Positions 15,845-23,771 of a stretch of 44,659 nucleotides of DNA are shown piece after piece. Source of the stretch: JAJFTV01 sp964426355 (GTDB taxonomy: Bacteria > Chloroflexota > Anaerolineae > Anaerolineales > Anaerolineaceae); NCBI GenBank assembly GCA_964426355.1, contig CAYRRA010000009.1, positions 1-44,659 on the forward strand, in the 5' to 3' direction. The notes under the pieces were generated by a model. The model had not been told where the DNA came from, made no database searches, and was given only the letters and a program-made list of their open reading frames with translations. The first letter of the stretch is position 1. Each line of letters opens with the position of its first letter. The position numbers and the translations under genes are program-made.

Positions 15845-16050
15845 CAGACATGATGCGTCGTAGCGGGATGTGTAACATAAAGAAAGGATCGAATGAGACG
15901 AGACTACTCAAAATAAGGGAGCGTGCCTCCCTAGATGATCTTAGAAAAATGGTGGGCACACGATGCCATTCATGGGTTCGTGTTGATACAGAAAGATAAC
16001 TGAGATAGGCTTATTTTTACTTAGGCTAGTTTATCGTTTTTTCGCGACCC
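15845..16050. other. Intergenic stretch with a small hairpin
   Basis: AGGGAG (15916-15921) pairs with CTCCCT (15927-15932) around a 5-nt loop, about 70 bp after the leucine-rich-repeat gene. There is no T run, so it is a weak terminator candidate. Otherwise nothing is recognisable. Confidence 0.35.
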
Positions 16051-16062
16051 GGAGGACGGTGG

Positions 16063-16176
16063 TTGAGTTTTTTCTGGATGATCATCTTCATTTCCATCTT
16101 GAGTTTTAATCGCGAGCGTGAAGAAAAGCACCCTAACAACAAGTGGAATTCCAGGAAAAGCATAATCAATCAATAA
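16063..16176 (+). CDS. Possible 37-residue membrane microprotein
   Basis: A TTG at 16063 has GGAGG at ideal 7-bp spacing and opens a 37-codon frame ending in TAA. The product has a short hydrophobic N-terminus (F-F-W-M-I-I-F-I-S-I-L), then a highly charged tail rich in Glu, Arg, Lys and Asn. The nearby leucine-rich-repeat gene also uses a TTG start. No homology is recognised; such a short frame can occur by chance, and the ribosome binding site is the main support. Confidence 0.35.
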   Translation: MSFFWMIIFISILSFNREREEKHPNNKWNSRKSIINQ

Positions 16177-16313
16177 AATGCGAAACCAACCATTCCACGA
16201 AAAAGTCCGTCAAAGTATGCGGAAACGCGCTGATGCGATAAATGATTGGGGCTCTGCGACCTGAGTTCTTTTGACCATATGCATCGCTGCTTATGAATAA
16301 AAAAGACTCTCCC

Positions 16314-16342
16314 TTGACAATCGTTTAACTTATCCTTATACT
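16314..16342 (+). promoter_or_regulatory. Consensus promoter of the ABC/GntR operon
   Basis: A perfect TTGACA (16314-16319) and TATACT (16337-16342) are 17 bp apart. The GntR operator begins at the end of the -10 element. Confidence 0.85.
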
Positions 16343-16363
16343 GTATATATACGATATACACAG
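16341..16363. promoter_or_regulatory. GntR/YtrA-type operator
   Basis: A 23-bp dyad: CTGT and TATAT on the left mirror ATATA and ACAG on the right, with nine of ten inspected arm pairs matching. It covers the transcription start of the operon, whose third gene encodes a YtrA-type regulator, so autorepression is likely. Confidence 0.7.
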
Positions 16364-16381
16364 TTTAAGGAGTGCCTCGTT

Positions 16382-17224
16382 ATGGAAATTTTATCCGTTC
16401 AACACCTCAACAAGCACTATCCCAAGTTCGACCTTAAAGATGTTTCCTTCAACCTTGAACATGGCTATATCATGGGTTTCATCGGTCGCAACGGTGCGGG
16501 AAAGACAACTACAATTAAATCCATTCTGCGACTGGTGCACCCCGATTCAGGTTCGGTCAGCGTGCTCGGCAAGGATTTCGCTACGAATGAATTTGCTTGC
16601 AAGCAACAGATCGGACTGGTGCTTGGTCAGGCGACTTACTATCCGCAAAAGAAACTCAAGGTGATCGCCGATGTGACGCGCCGCTTCTACCCAGAGTGGG
16701 ATGAAACCGCCTTCCAGGGTTATCTCAAACGCTTCGACCTTGACTCTGACAAGACAGTGAAGGAACTTTCGGACGGCATGCGGGTTAAGTTCGCGCTGGC
16801 ACTGGCGCTCTCACATAACGCGCGCCTCATGATCCTCGACGAGCCTACCAGCGGGCTCGACCCCGTCTCGCGAGACGACCTTCTGGAACTCTTTCAGGAG
16901 TTGATCGAGAACAGCGAGCGCAGCATCCTCTTTTCGACGCAGATCACCTCCGACCTTGAAAAATGCGCCGACTATATCACCTATATCAAAAATGGTGAAC
17001 TGGTTGCCAGTACCGCCAAAGACGAACTGATAGCTTCCTACAAGATCATCAAAGGTACTGGTGCGCAGCTCACCGACACTTTATTACCCAAACTAATCGG
17101 CTGCAAGAAGAACTCTTTTGGGTTCACCGCCCTGATGCGCACCGTCGATCTGCCCGCTGCGGACGGATTGGAGATCGCCCCCCCGGACCTCGAATCCATC
17201 ATGATCCATATCGAGAAGGAGTAA
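16382..17224 (+). CDS. ABC transporter ATP-binding protein (YtrB/BcrA-like)
   Basis: Cytosolic ATPase of a two-gene exporter, 280 residues. Walker A is G-R-N-G-A-G-K-T-T (about 35-43); the signature is L-S-D-G-M; Walker B is L-M-I-L-D-E-P-T-S-G-L-D. The H-loop reads F-S-T-Q-I-T, with Gln where most ABC ATPases have His; to my memory this recurs in this subfamily, so it need not mean loss of function. AAGGAG lies 9 bp before the ATG. The permease gene starts 6 bp after the stop. Transporters linked to YtrA regulators are often induced by cell-wall antibiotics; that role is inferred here. Confidence 0.9.
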   Translation: MEILSVQHLNKHYPKFDLKDVSFNLEHGYIMGFIGRNGAGKTTTIKSILRLVHPDSGSVSVLGKDFATNEFACKQQIGLVLGQATYYPQKKLKVIADVTRRFYPEWDETAFQGYLKRFDLDSDKTVKELSDGMRVKFALALALSHNARLMILDEPTSGLDPVSRDDLLELFQELIENSERSILFSTQITSDLEKCADYITYIKNGELVASTAKDELIASYKIIKGTGAQLTDTLLPKLIGCKKNSFGFTALMRTVDLPAADGLEIAPPDLESIMIHIEKE

Positions 17225-17230
17225 AGTTAT

Positions 17231-17884
17231 ATGAAAGCGCTATTGTATAAAGAATTCAAGCTTGCGCTGCATCCCACCACTTACCTGTTCATGGCGATTG
17301 GCGCCATGCTGTTGATCCCATCTTACCCCTATTATGTCGCCTTCGTTTACACTTGTTTGGGCATCTTTTTCATTTTCTTGAATGCCAGAGAAAACAAAGA
17401 TATCATCTATACGGTCTCGCTGCCGGTAAGGAAAAGCGACGTGGTCAAATCAAGGGTGGTCACCGTAGCGATCGTTGAACTACTGCAACTGGCTATCGGC
17501 GTGCCCTTCGCGATCATCGGCGCGCGCATCAACCCCAACCCCACCGGTAACCAGGCGGGTATAGAAGCCAATGCAGCCTTCTTCGGACTGGTGCTCATCA
17601 TGTACGCGATCTTTAATGCCATCTATCTGCCAGGATTCTATAAGACAGCCCAAAAAGTAGGATTACCGCTGATTTTTGCCAGCATTGCTCTGACGATTTA
17701 TGTGGTTGCCGCAGAAGTAGCCGTGCAGATGGTGCCCTTTTTGAAAACGCATTTGGATACACATGATACGGCAATGGCGGTTTACCAAATGCCCATTTTG
17801 ATCGCAGGCTTGTTGATATTCGGCGTTTCGCTTTGGCTGATCTACCGCAAATCCGCTGCCAATTTTGAAAAAGTGGATCTCTAG
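17231..17884 (+). CDS. ABC-2-type transporter permease
   Basis: Membrane partner of the preceding ATPase, 217 residues with about six hydrophobic segments and the N-terminal M-K-A-L-L-Y-K-E-F-K typical of ABC-2 permeases in YtrA-linked operons. A conserved-looking cytosolic segment P-V-R-K-S-D-V-V-K-S-R follows the second segment. It lies 6 bp after the ATPase gene and 6 bp before the regulator gene. The transported compound cannot be read from sequence. Confidence 0.85.
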   Translation: MKALLYKEFKLALHPTTYLFMAIGAMLLIPSYPYYVAFVYTCLGIFFIFLNARENKDIIYTVSLPVRKSDVVKSRVVTVAIVELLQLAIGVPFAIIGARINPNPTGNQAGIEANAAFFGLVLIMYAIFNAIYLPGFYKTAQKVGLPLIFASIALTIYVVAAEVAVQMVPFLKTHLDTHDTAMAVYQMPILIAGLLIFGVSLWLIYRKSAANFEKVDL

Positions 17885-17890
17885 ACCGTT

Positions 17891-18259
17891 ATGGATATTG
17901 TCATCTCCAACACCTCAGGAGACCCAATTTACCAGCAGATCTTTGATCAGATCAGCGCTCAGATCATCAAAGGTAACCTACCTAGCGACTATTGTCTTCC
18001 GCCCATTCGCACGGTGGCGAAGGAGCTGCGCATCAGCGTGATCACGGTGAAACGCGCCTGGGAAGAACTTGAACATGCTGGCTTGATTTATACCATGGCA
18101 GGCAAAGGCTGTTTTGTAACCCCCATGCAACAGAATGATCTGGATGAAAAACGCAGCCAGTTGGCGAGAAAAAAGATGTCCAAAGATATGGAATATTACA
18201 AGACTCTCGGTCTTTCACTGGATGAAATCATCGCCATGCTCCAGCGGGATTACGATTAG
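17891..18259 (+). CDS. GntR-family transcriptional regulator, YtrA subfamily
   Basis: A 122-residue DNA-binding repressor. The N-terminal winged helix carries the GntR pattern P-I-Y-Q-Q-I, then L-P-P-I-R-T-V-A-K-E-L-R-I-S and T-V-K-R-A-W-E-E-L-E-H-A-G-L-I. A short C-terminal helical tail replaces a ligand domain, which marks the YtrA subfamily. It is the last gene of the ABC operon and probably binds the dyad at 16341-16363 in its own promoter. Confidence 0.9.
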   Translation: MDIVISNTSGDPIYQQIFDQISAQIIKGNLPSDYCLPPIRTVAKELRISVITVKRAWEELEHAGLIYTMAGKGCFVTPMQQNDLDEKRSQLARKKMSKDMEYYKTLGLSLDEIIAMLQRDYD

Positions 18260-18484
18260 GAAGGAAAAAGTCCAGGGAATTCATAATGTTCATAATGGTA
18301 TGGATGAACGCAATGATGGTAACGTCTTTTTCCTCATTTTTCCCGGTCTGGTTCTCTTCCTCGCCTTCGCGTCATAGTGTGGGTTTATGCCAGTAATCAG
18401 AAAAACAAATCTGGTTTCACACGATGAGATGATGCCAGCATACAGCAGGGATAAAAAAGAATTAGGTCATTCACGCGAAAATCA
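18260..18484. other. Gap between convergent units with a doubtful tiny frame
   Basis: A 25-codon frame from ATG 18302 encodes a charged start and a hydrophobic end (F-F-L-I-F-P-G-L-V-L-F-L) but has no ribosome binding site. I do not call it a gene. Nothing else is recognised. Confidence 0.3.
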
Positions 18485-18519
18485 GCAGTCCCATCACACT
18501 GAGAGAGTGATGGGACTGC
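18485..18519. terminator. Hairpin between convergent transcription units
   Basis: GCAGTCCCATCAC (18485-18497) pairs perfectly with GTGATGGGACTGC (18507-18519). The T tract on the minus-strand side is short (TGATTTTC), so it is a fair rather than ideal terminator for the flavoprotein gene ending at 18548. Confidence 0.6.
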
Positions 18520-18547
18520 AAAAAATGAATTTATACCAACGCCAATA

Positions 18548-20329
18548 CTAAACTCCGGCGACTACATTCTTCCCAGCCACATACCCATAGAACATGGTAA
18601 GCGAATGGCTAACTCCTCGGAGGGCAATCGGATAAGCCACGGCATAACGGCTGCCCTGGATATTGCCAGCCACATAGATGCCGGGGATGATCTTGCCTTC
18701 ATTGCTGTAGACATGGCAATCCTCGTCGCTCACCAAGCCGCCGCAGCAGACCAGCATCGCGCTCATGCCACTTTGTGCGGCATAGTATGGTGGGTTCTCC
18801 AGCGCAAACATCCGCGAAGCTGGTTTGCCAAAGTCTTCGTCTTTGCCGGCTTTGGCGAGTTGGTTATAGCGCGCAATCGAGGCAAGGGCTGCTTCTTTGT
18901 CGATGCCTTCGATCTGATCAAGCAATCCCTCAATCGTATCAGCCTTGAGAATACCTTTACCCACAGCCGCTTCAACGGCGTCTGGAGACACGATGCCCGT
19001 GGTACTCATAATGTTCAAGTTCTTGGGTAGCGCATCCCTCACGTAGTTGGCGGACCCATGTTGCGGCTGGAAGTACTGAAGTTGTTCCGTCCAGGCGCTG
19101 TCCCAAAACGTGAAGATTGTCCTGCCGGGCTGACCCTCGAATTGGTTTTGATCCTGCTGTCTAGGCACATCCTCGTTCATAAAACGCTTACCCAAAGTAT
19201 TGAGCCGCAGATAGGGAGACGTGCCAATGCCCGTGACGCCCATATAATGGATCATCGGGGCGTGATGTTGCTGGATGGCGGCATTGATCCACACGCCCAT
19301 CTTGAGACCATCGCCAGTATTGGTGGGGTTACCCTCGACATCCAGATTCATCCACATACTCGGCACCTCATTGAGGATAACCTCGGGGGCATAATAGCCG
19401 ACCATCTCTTTGTTGCTGGAATACTCGCCCGTAGCCAGGATCAAACCCTTCGTAGCAGTAGCTTTGATGTACTTGCCGGTCTCAGCGTTCCGGGCATAAA
19501 CACCAACGACTTTCTCGCCGTCCATAATCAACTTCTCAGCAAAATGCCCCCAGTAAGGCGTGACCTTTCCAGAATCGATTGCTTTTTGCCAATTCGCCAT
19601 AACAACCGGCTGTTGGCTGGGACCTAGCGTGACGGTCGTCGGATAGGTAGGGTATCGTTCTTTCGTCCAGTCGTATTTCTCCGGTAATGGATAAAAGCTC
19701 GGATACAGGAAGGCATCTTTGTTCTCGTCCGGGATGTCGCTGAATGAATCAGGGCAAATATAGAGCTCCGGCAGCGCACCAATGAACCAATCGAAGACTT
19801 CGCCGCAACCGTCTGCCCATTTCTTATAGATGGCGCGTTTAGGAAAGTAGCACTGCTCGTCCATCTCATGATCCGCAATCATATCGTGGTCGAAAATGCC
19901 GACTCGTCCCCAGGTAGCCTGGGTATTGCCATCGATAACGGCAAAATCACCACTGCGGCAAACGGGAGCTCCCGCTTTCTCGATGACGATGACCGTTGCG
20001 CCTTCTTCTGCCGCAGACCTGGCAGCAAGCGTACCCGCCAAACCACAACCTACAATCACCACCTCCGCTGAAACCTCTGATTCGACATCGGCATTAGAGA
20101 TTTTCGACTCTTCTCCAAGCCAGGTGAGATTTCCATTTGCCTGAGGGTTGGTACCAGTCATTGCAGCCTGAACCTCAGTTGACTCAGCAGATACAGGGGC
20201 GGTTGTCTCTTCAGTAACTACCTTACCAGCGCATCCAGCCAGAATGCTGCTGCCTGCTACCGCGGCGGCAGTTACGGCAGCACCTTTCACAAAATCACGG
20301 CGTGATAAACCTTTTTTTGTAGTGCTCAT
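18548..20329 (-). CDS. Tat-exported FAD-dependent reductase (fumarate/urocanate reductase-like)
   Basis: A 593-residue flavoprotein of the FAD_binding_2 family. The start carries a Tat lipoprotein signal: S-R-R-D-F-V-K-G, an Ala-rich core and L-A-G-C. The FAD-binding fold opens with V-I-V-G-C-G-L-A-G-T-L-A at about 90. Further on are I-L-A-T-G-E-Y-S-S-N (normally ATGGF) and a C-terminal G-I-Y-V-A-G-N. No FMN_bind or cytochrome domain is fused, so an unseen electron carrier is needed. It would reduce a small organic acceptor at the outer membrane face, in respiration or co-metabolism. It is transcribed away from a membrane-bound LuxR regulator (20588), and two dyads lie between them. AAGGAG lies 13 bp before the ATG, a little far. 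Confidence 0.87.
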   Translation of the reverse strand: MSTTKKGLSRRDFVKGAAVTAAAVAGSSILAGCAGKVVTEETTAPVSAESTEVQAAMTGTNPQANGNLTWLGEESKISNADVESEVSAEVVIVGCGLAGTLAARSAAEEGATVIVIEKAGAPVCRSGDFAVIDGNTQATWGRVGIFDHDMIADHEMDEQCYFPKRAIYKKWADGCGEVFDWFIGALPELYICPDSFSDIPDENKDAFLYPSFYPLPEKYDWTKERYPTYPTTVTLGPSQQPVVMANWQKAIDSGKVTPYWGHFAEKLIMDGEKVVGVYARNAETGKYIKATATKGLILATGEYSSNKEMVGYYAPEVILNEVPSMWMNLDVEGNPTNTGDGLKMGVWINAAIQQHHAPMIHYMGVTGIGTSPYLRLNTLGKRFMNEDVPRQQDQNQFEGQPGRTIFTFWDSAWTEQLQYFQPQHGSANYVRDALPKNLNIMSTTGIVSPDAVEAAVGKGILKADTIEGLLDQIEGIDKEAALASIARYNQLAKAGKDEDFGKPASRMFALENPPYYAAQSGMSAMLVCCGGLVSDEDCHVYSNEGKIIPGIYVAGNIQGSRYAVAYPIALRGVSHSLTMFYGYVAGKNVVAGV

Positions 20330-20415
20330 GATGGTCTCTATTCTCCTTTTTGATTAATGTCGAGTTGGAGCGTGTTGATCTGCACACTTGTCTATTAGTT
20401 TATTTCGCAATTGCA

Positions 20416-20421
20416 TTGCAA
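20416..20421 (-). promoter_or_regulatory. Possible -35 element for the flavoprotein gene
   Basis: TTGCAA reads the same on both strands. On the minus strand it lies directly downstream of the dyad at 20427-20441, where an activator could touch RNA polymerase. The -10 (CTAATA/TAATAG, 17-18 bp on) is weak, which would fit a promoter that depends on activation. Confidence 0.3.
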
Positions 20422-20426
20422 GCCTT

Positions 20427-20441
20427 CACATCAAAGATGTG
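20427..20441. promoter_or_regulatory. Operator copy 1, CACAT-N5-ATGTG
   Basis: CACATCAAAGATGTG is a perfect 5+5 dyad, and extends to TCACAT-N5-ATGTGA. It lies about 98 bp upstream of the flavoprotein start and 147 bp upstream of the LuxR gene start. Confidence 0.7.
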
Positions 20442-20458
20442 ATTCACCCATCAAACAT

Positions 20459-20473
20459 CACATGATTAATGTG
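20459..20473. promoter_or_regulatory. Operator copy 2, CACAT-N5-ATGTG
   Basis: CACATGATTAATGTG repeats the same dyad with a different spacer, again extending to TCACAT-N5-ATGTGA. Its centre is 32 bp from that of copy 1, close to three helical turns, so two dimers could bind the same face. The neighbouring LuxR-type protein is the natural candidate. Confidence 0.7.
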
Positions 20474-20540
20474 AATACTCTCTTTAAGCAGCTTTAGTGG
20501 CTATCAAACCCGTTGCATAATAATGCCCAGGCTTTTAGCT

Positions 20541-20546
20541 TATAAT
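20541..20546 (+). promoter_or_regulatory. Possible -10 element of the LuxR regulator gene
   Basis: A perfect TATAAT lies 41 bp upstream of the GTG start. No -35 is found at normal spacing (TTGCAT at 20513 is 22 bp away). Confidence 0.4.
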
Positions 20547-20587
20547 TAAGGGCAAGTACTGATACCAAATCGGTGAGATTGTAACAA

Positions 20588-22021
20588 GTGATGGATGGTA
20601 CGAAAAAAGCTTCACTCATGCCGGGCTATCGAGCATTTATTGCACTGGGCGCATTTTCAGGCTTATTGCTCTTTGTTTCAAATGGCGGATTGCCGATCAG
20701 TGCGATTATCGATGGATCGAGTCTTTGGCTGTTGCTGCTCACTGCCCTAAGCGCTTCGACCTGCTGTGGGCTATTCTTTGCTCTGCGAGGGCTCAAGAGA
20801 ATTGGTAATCATCCGCCAGGCATGTACACGGCAATTGTATTAAACCTGGGTGGGCTTCTCTTTATCATTGCCGCTCAAGTGATCACCCTTCCAAAAGCTT
20901 TCGGGGTTATCGGCAGTGTGGGGCTAGGTGTTGGGTTAGTCATCACGGGGATTCGCTGGGGGATGTATCTTAGCTGTTTGCAGGAAGCTGATATGATCCG
21001 CACCACTGTTATCGCCGGATTTATCGGGAGTATTGCCCGGGTACTATTACTCTTCTTGCCAGCATCACTGCTGATGCCAGGGATCATGGTATTGCTATTG
21101 ACTGCCTCTCTTCCACCCATGCGAGACTCTTTCCCTGCATTGAAAATGACCCTCGCTGAGAAAACGAATCATCTCGTTCGAGGTTTAATTGAGCGGAACT
21201 GGGTGCTGTTCTTCGGATTGATACTTTGCCTCTCGATAAAAGCTTTGACATGGAAGGCCGTTTTATTCAATTCTCCACCGATGCCGCCATCATCGGGAAT
21301 TTTCATTGTATGGGGAAATGCTGTTGGGGCTATTTTGGGGTCAACCTTGCTGCTCCTGCTTGGACGAAAAGGGTCGCCGAGCCACCTTTCACGGCTTGCT
21401 CCATACGCTCCATTCTTTTGTGTATTTTTTGTTATATTAGTCTGGATATTGGGGGTTTGGGAACAGGGGTTTTATCTCTTCGGTCCAGTGAATAGCGGGA
21501 AGAGTCTCTTCATTTGCAACTTACCCACAGGGCTTGCCTCTACCTTGTTGACCACACTTCTGGTGATTCGCCTGTGTGCTGAAACAAATTCTGGTCGGTC
21601 GAGCAGATTCGTGTTTGGATTATTGGCAGCAGCAGTGTCTGGATTTTTCCTGTTGCTCGTGGTTATACAGGCGATATTGCCTTTAGAAGCCATCACAGTT
21701 TACGAGGTATCATCCCGCTTTCTCTACTTTCTCATTGCGGTTTTTCACATGATTGTACTCACCCAGAATACCACTCGAAAAGAACCCGTTCAAGACGAAC
21801 AAATTCAGAGCTTCTGCGACATCTATAAACTTTCAAAACGCGAAAAGGATATTTTGATCTATCTGCTACAGGGGCGTAGTGCTCCCTATATTGCAGAAAC
21901 AGAGTACATCTCCCTCAATACGGTCAGAACTCACATGAAGAGGATTTACACAAAGGTTGGGGTTCATAAACGGGAAGAACTGTTAGGTCTATTTTACATG
22001 CAACCTGAATCAAGTGATTGA
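20588..22021 (+). CDS. Membrane-embedded LuxR-family transcriptional regulator
   Basis: A 477-residue protein with about 12 hydrophobic segments over residues 12-395 and a cytosolic C-terminal LuxR helix-turn-helix (about 412-470). The latter shows L-S-K-R-E-K-D-I-L-I-Y-L-L-Q-G and the recognition part Y-I-S-L-N-T-V-R-T-H-M-K-R-I-Y-T-K. From memory, this architecture next to Tat-exported reductases is frequent in Eggerthellaceae, where such regulators switch on substrate-specific reductases. The start is GTG 20588 or ATG 20591; no strong ribosome binding site helps to choose. It probably senses a small molecule in the membrane and controls the divergent flavoprotein gene through the two dyads. 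Confidence 0.85.
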   Translation: MMDGTKKASLMPGYRAFIALGAFSGLLLFVSNGGLPISAIIDGSSLWLLLLTALSASTCCGLFFALRGLKRIGNHPPGMYTAIVLNLGGLLFIIAAQVITLPKAFGVIGSVGLGVGLVITGIRWGMYLSCLQEADMIRTTVIAGFIGSIARVLLLFLPASLLMPGIMVLLLTASLPPMRDSFPALKMTLAEKTNHLVRGLIERNWVLFFGLILCLSIKALTWKAVLFNSPPMPPSSGIFIVWGNAVGAILGSTLLLLLGRKGSPSHLSRLAPYAPFFCVFFVILVWILGVWEQGFYLFGPVNSGKSLFICNLPTGLASTLLTTLLVIRLCAETNSGRSSRFVFGLLAAAVSGFFLLLVVIQAILPLEAITVYEVSSRFLYFLIAVFHMIVLTQNTTRKEPVQDEQIQSFCDIYKLSKREKDILIYLLQGRSAPYIAETEYISLNTVRTHMKRIYTKVGVHKREELLGLFYMQPESSD

Positions 22022-22291
22022 TGGTGAGATTCTGACACAAAGTCACGGCTGACAAACAGCATGCCTCGGCTTTGTGCAACAGGCTCAATAAATCAGCCGA
22101 CCTGACGGACTCTGGTCAATGTTTGCCGGGCACACTTCGGTAGCGAATCGATGTTCGTCGAGTATCTATTTCAAGTGGATTTGGCTGCACCAAAAGTCAT
22201 TAGAATAAAAATGCTCGCAATCTGAATTCTTCCATTGGTTATTTGAGATTGGCAACAAAACTGATTTTTTATTTCACCTCAACGAAATAAA
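22022..22291. other. Gap between convergent genes, no gene seen
   Basis: CACAAAG (22036-22042) can pair with CTTTGTG (22070-22076), with GCTG/CAGC inside, forming a hairpin just after the LuxR gene. No T run follows. Nothing else is recognisable. Confidence 0.35.
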
Positions 22292-22981
22292 TCACCAAAT
22301 TGGGGGAACCAGACGAAAACGAACCTTACGAGTGTAGTCCAAATACCCATCAAGTTTTTTAATATGGGATTTATCTTCGAGTGAAGTACGGAAAAAAATG
22401 GCTATTACTGTAACAACAGCCGGGATGAATGCCCAAACTGCGTTGAGAAGCAAGGGGGTTGCAAGATTGACGAGGAGAGCGCCGAGATATCCAGGATGCC
22501 TCACAATTTTATAAGCTCCTTTATCACAAACTGAATGTCTTTCTTCTTTTGCGATACGCATAAATCCGAAGAAGAATTTATTGGAAGCAATTGCCCAAGC
22601 GCTGACTGTACAGCCGAGTACAATCAGTAGAATACCTGATATCTGGATATAAAAAGGCATTTGCGGTGCCCATTGGTTCCGGAAGTTAAATCCAGAAACA
22701 ATACATATACTGATTGGTCCAAAAAATGTCATGATTCCTGCAAGTGCTCTATCCCAACCTCTTTGGGTTTTTGCATTAACACGATCCGCAAATAATCTGG
22801 GGTGTAGTATTTGCAGAATTACCGAATTAATTATCATGCTAACAGCATTTATGAGTAGGTATACCCACCCCATAAACCAATCTTCCTGTCCAGCCGGGAG
22901 AAACAGGCAGGCGCCAAAGAAGGTGAGATAAACAATAATTTTCAAATAATTCCTGATGATGATCTGGGGCATATTTTTCAC
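22292..22981 (-). CDS. Isoprenylcysteine carboxyl methyltransferase (ICMT)-family membrane protein
   Basis: A 229-residue integral membrane protein. The C-terminal half has the ICMT/PEMT signature: G-A-Y-K-I-V-R-H-P-G-Y-L-G, then F-R-T-S-L-E-D and the closing Y-T-R-K-V-R-F-R-L-V-P. In characterised members this region binds S-adenosylmethionine at the membrane. The substrate of bacterial members is generally unknown. Start is GTG 22981 with AAGGAG 9 bp upstream. It lies 92 bp downstream of the TetR gene on the same strand, so the TetR protein probably controls it. Confidence 0.85.
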   Translation of the reverse strand: MKNMPQIIIRNYLKIIVYLTFFGACLFLPAGQEDWFMGWVYLLINAVSMIINSVILQILHPRLFADRVNAKTQRGWDRALAGIMTFFGPISICIVSGFNFRNQWAPQMPFYIQISGILLIVLGCTVSAWAIASNKFFFGFMRIAKEERHSVCDKGAYKIVRHPGYLGALLVNLATPLLLNAVWAFIPAVVTVIAIFFRTSLEDKSHIKKLDGYLDYTRKVRFRLVPPIW

Positions 22982-23073
22982 GATGTTTTTCTCCTTGTTG
23001 AAAAAGGTTTAAAAAAGTATAGCCTTTGGGCATTAGCTGTTATTCTGCTCGATTTGATTCCTTGCCACCTAAA

Positions 23074-23715
23074 TCAGTCCACTTTAATCCCGCGTTTAAT
23101 AATGTTGATACAATTCACGACATCCTGCATATAGCGCTCTTTATCAACAGGGTAAATGGGAGAATTGTGCGAGATTTCGTATTTCAAGTTAATAAACTCA
23201 GAAATCGCAAAGTTGTAAAAAACCATAAGTAACGAAAAAAACTCCAGATCAATATCTTGGCGAACCATACCCTTTTCCTGATACATACGAAGCATGTTGG
23301 TAATAATTCTTGTTCTGTCTTGGCGTTTCTCTGTGCTATGTAATGAAGCTACTTCTCTGCTTTGCTCAAAAGCTGCTCTAAATCTAAAACGAAGCAACAT
23401 GGGATAGGTTTCTTCAATTTCACTTAACGACAGAATGAAATCAATCCAGTCTTGAAAGAAGTCTCCTCCGGCATTGTTCAAATGGCGTGAAAAGTTTGTT
23501 GCCACTTGAGCATCTGCAAATTGACTTAGATAAAAATATAAATCCGACTTATTCTTGAAATAGCGGTAGAAACTTCCCTTTGCAATATTAAGTCTTTTTA
23601 TTATGTTCGCGAGTGAAGCGCTCTCATAATCGCTTAATGCAAATTCTTCAAAGCTGACATTCAAAATCTCTTTTTTTCTATCTTCAGTAAGATTGTAGAA
23701 AGTGATTTCCGGCAT
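23074..23715 (-). CDS. TetR/AcrR-family transcriptional regulator
   Basis: A 213-residue regulator. The N-terminal helix-turn-helix shows I-L-N-V-S-F-E-E-F-A, then S-L-A-N-I-I-K-R-L-N-I-A-K-G-S-F-Y-R-Y-F-K-N-K-S-D-L, the standard TetR DNA-binding pattern (about residues 10-60). The rest is a helical ligand and dimer domain without a recognised specificity. Two GCGAC/GTCGC dyads overlie its own transcription start, so it is very probably autorepressed and controls the adjacent methyltransferase-like gene. Confidence 0.92.
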   Translation of the reverse strand: MPEITFYNLTEDRKKEILNVSFEEFALSDYESASLANIIKRLNIAKGSFYRYFKNKSDLYFYLSQFADAQVATNFSRHLNNAGGDFFQDWIDFILSLSEIEETYPMLLRFRFRAAFEQSREVASLHSTEKRQDRTRIITNMLRMYQEKGMVRQDIDLEFFSLLMVFYNFAISEFINLKYEISHNSPIYPVDKERYMQDVVNCINIIKRGIKVD

Positions 23716-23734
23716 ACGGATCCTTTTAGAAAAA

Positions 23735-23764
23735 GCGACTTATTGGTCGCGACCATATGGTCGC
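23735..23764. promoter_or_regulatory. Tandem TetR operators
   Basis: GCGACCATATGGTCGC (23749-23764) is a perfect 16-bp palindrome. A second dyad (23735-23750, arms GCGAC and GTCGC) abuts it and shares two bases. They lie 20-50 bp upstream of the TetR start codon, over the predicted transcription start. Confidence 0.8.
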
Positions 23765-23771
23765 AATACTT

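Noticed and set aside
18302..18379. A 25-codon frame with a hydrophobic end after the GntR gene
   Set aside because: No ribosome binding site and no conserved pattern; too short to support.
20427..20473. CRP/FNR binding sites in the LuxR-reductase gap
   Set aside because: CRP sites read TGTGA-N6-TCACA; here the half-sites are in the opposite order (TCACAT...ATGTGA), so a different protein is more likely.
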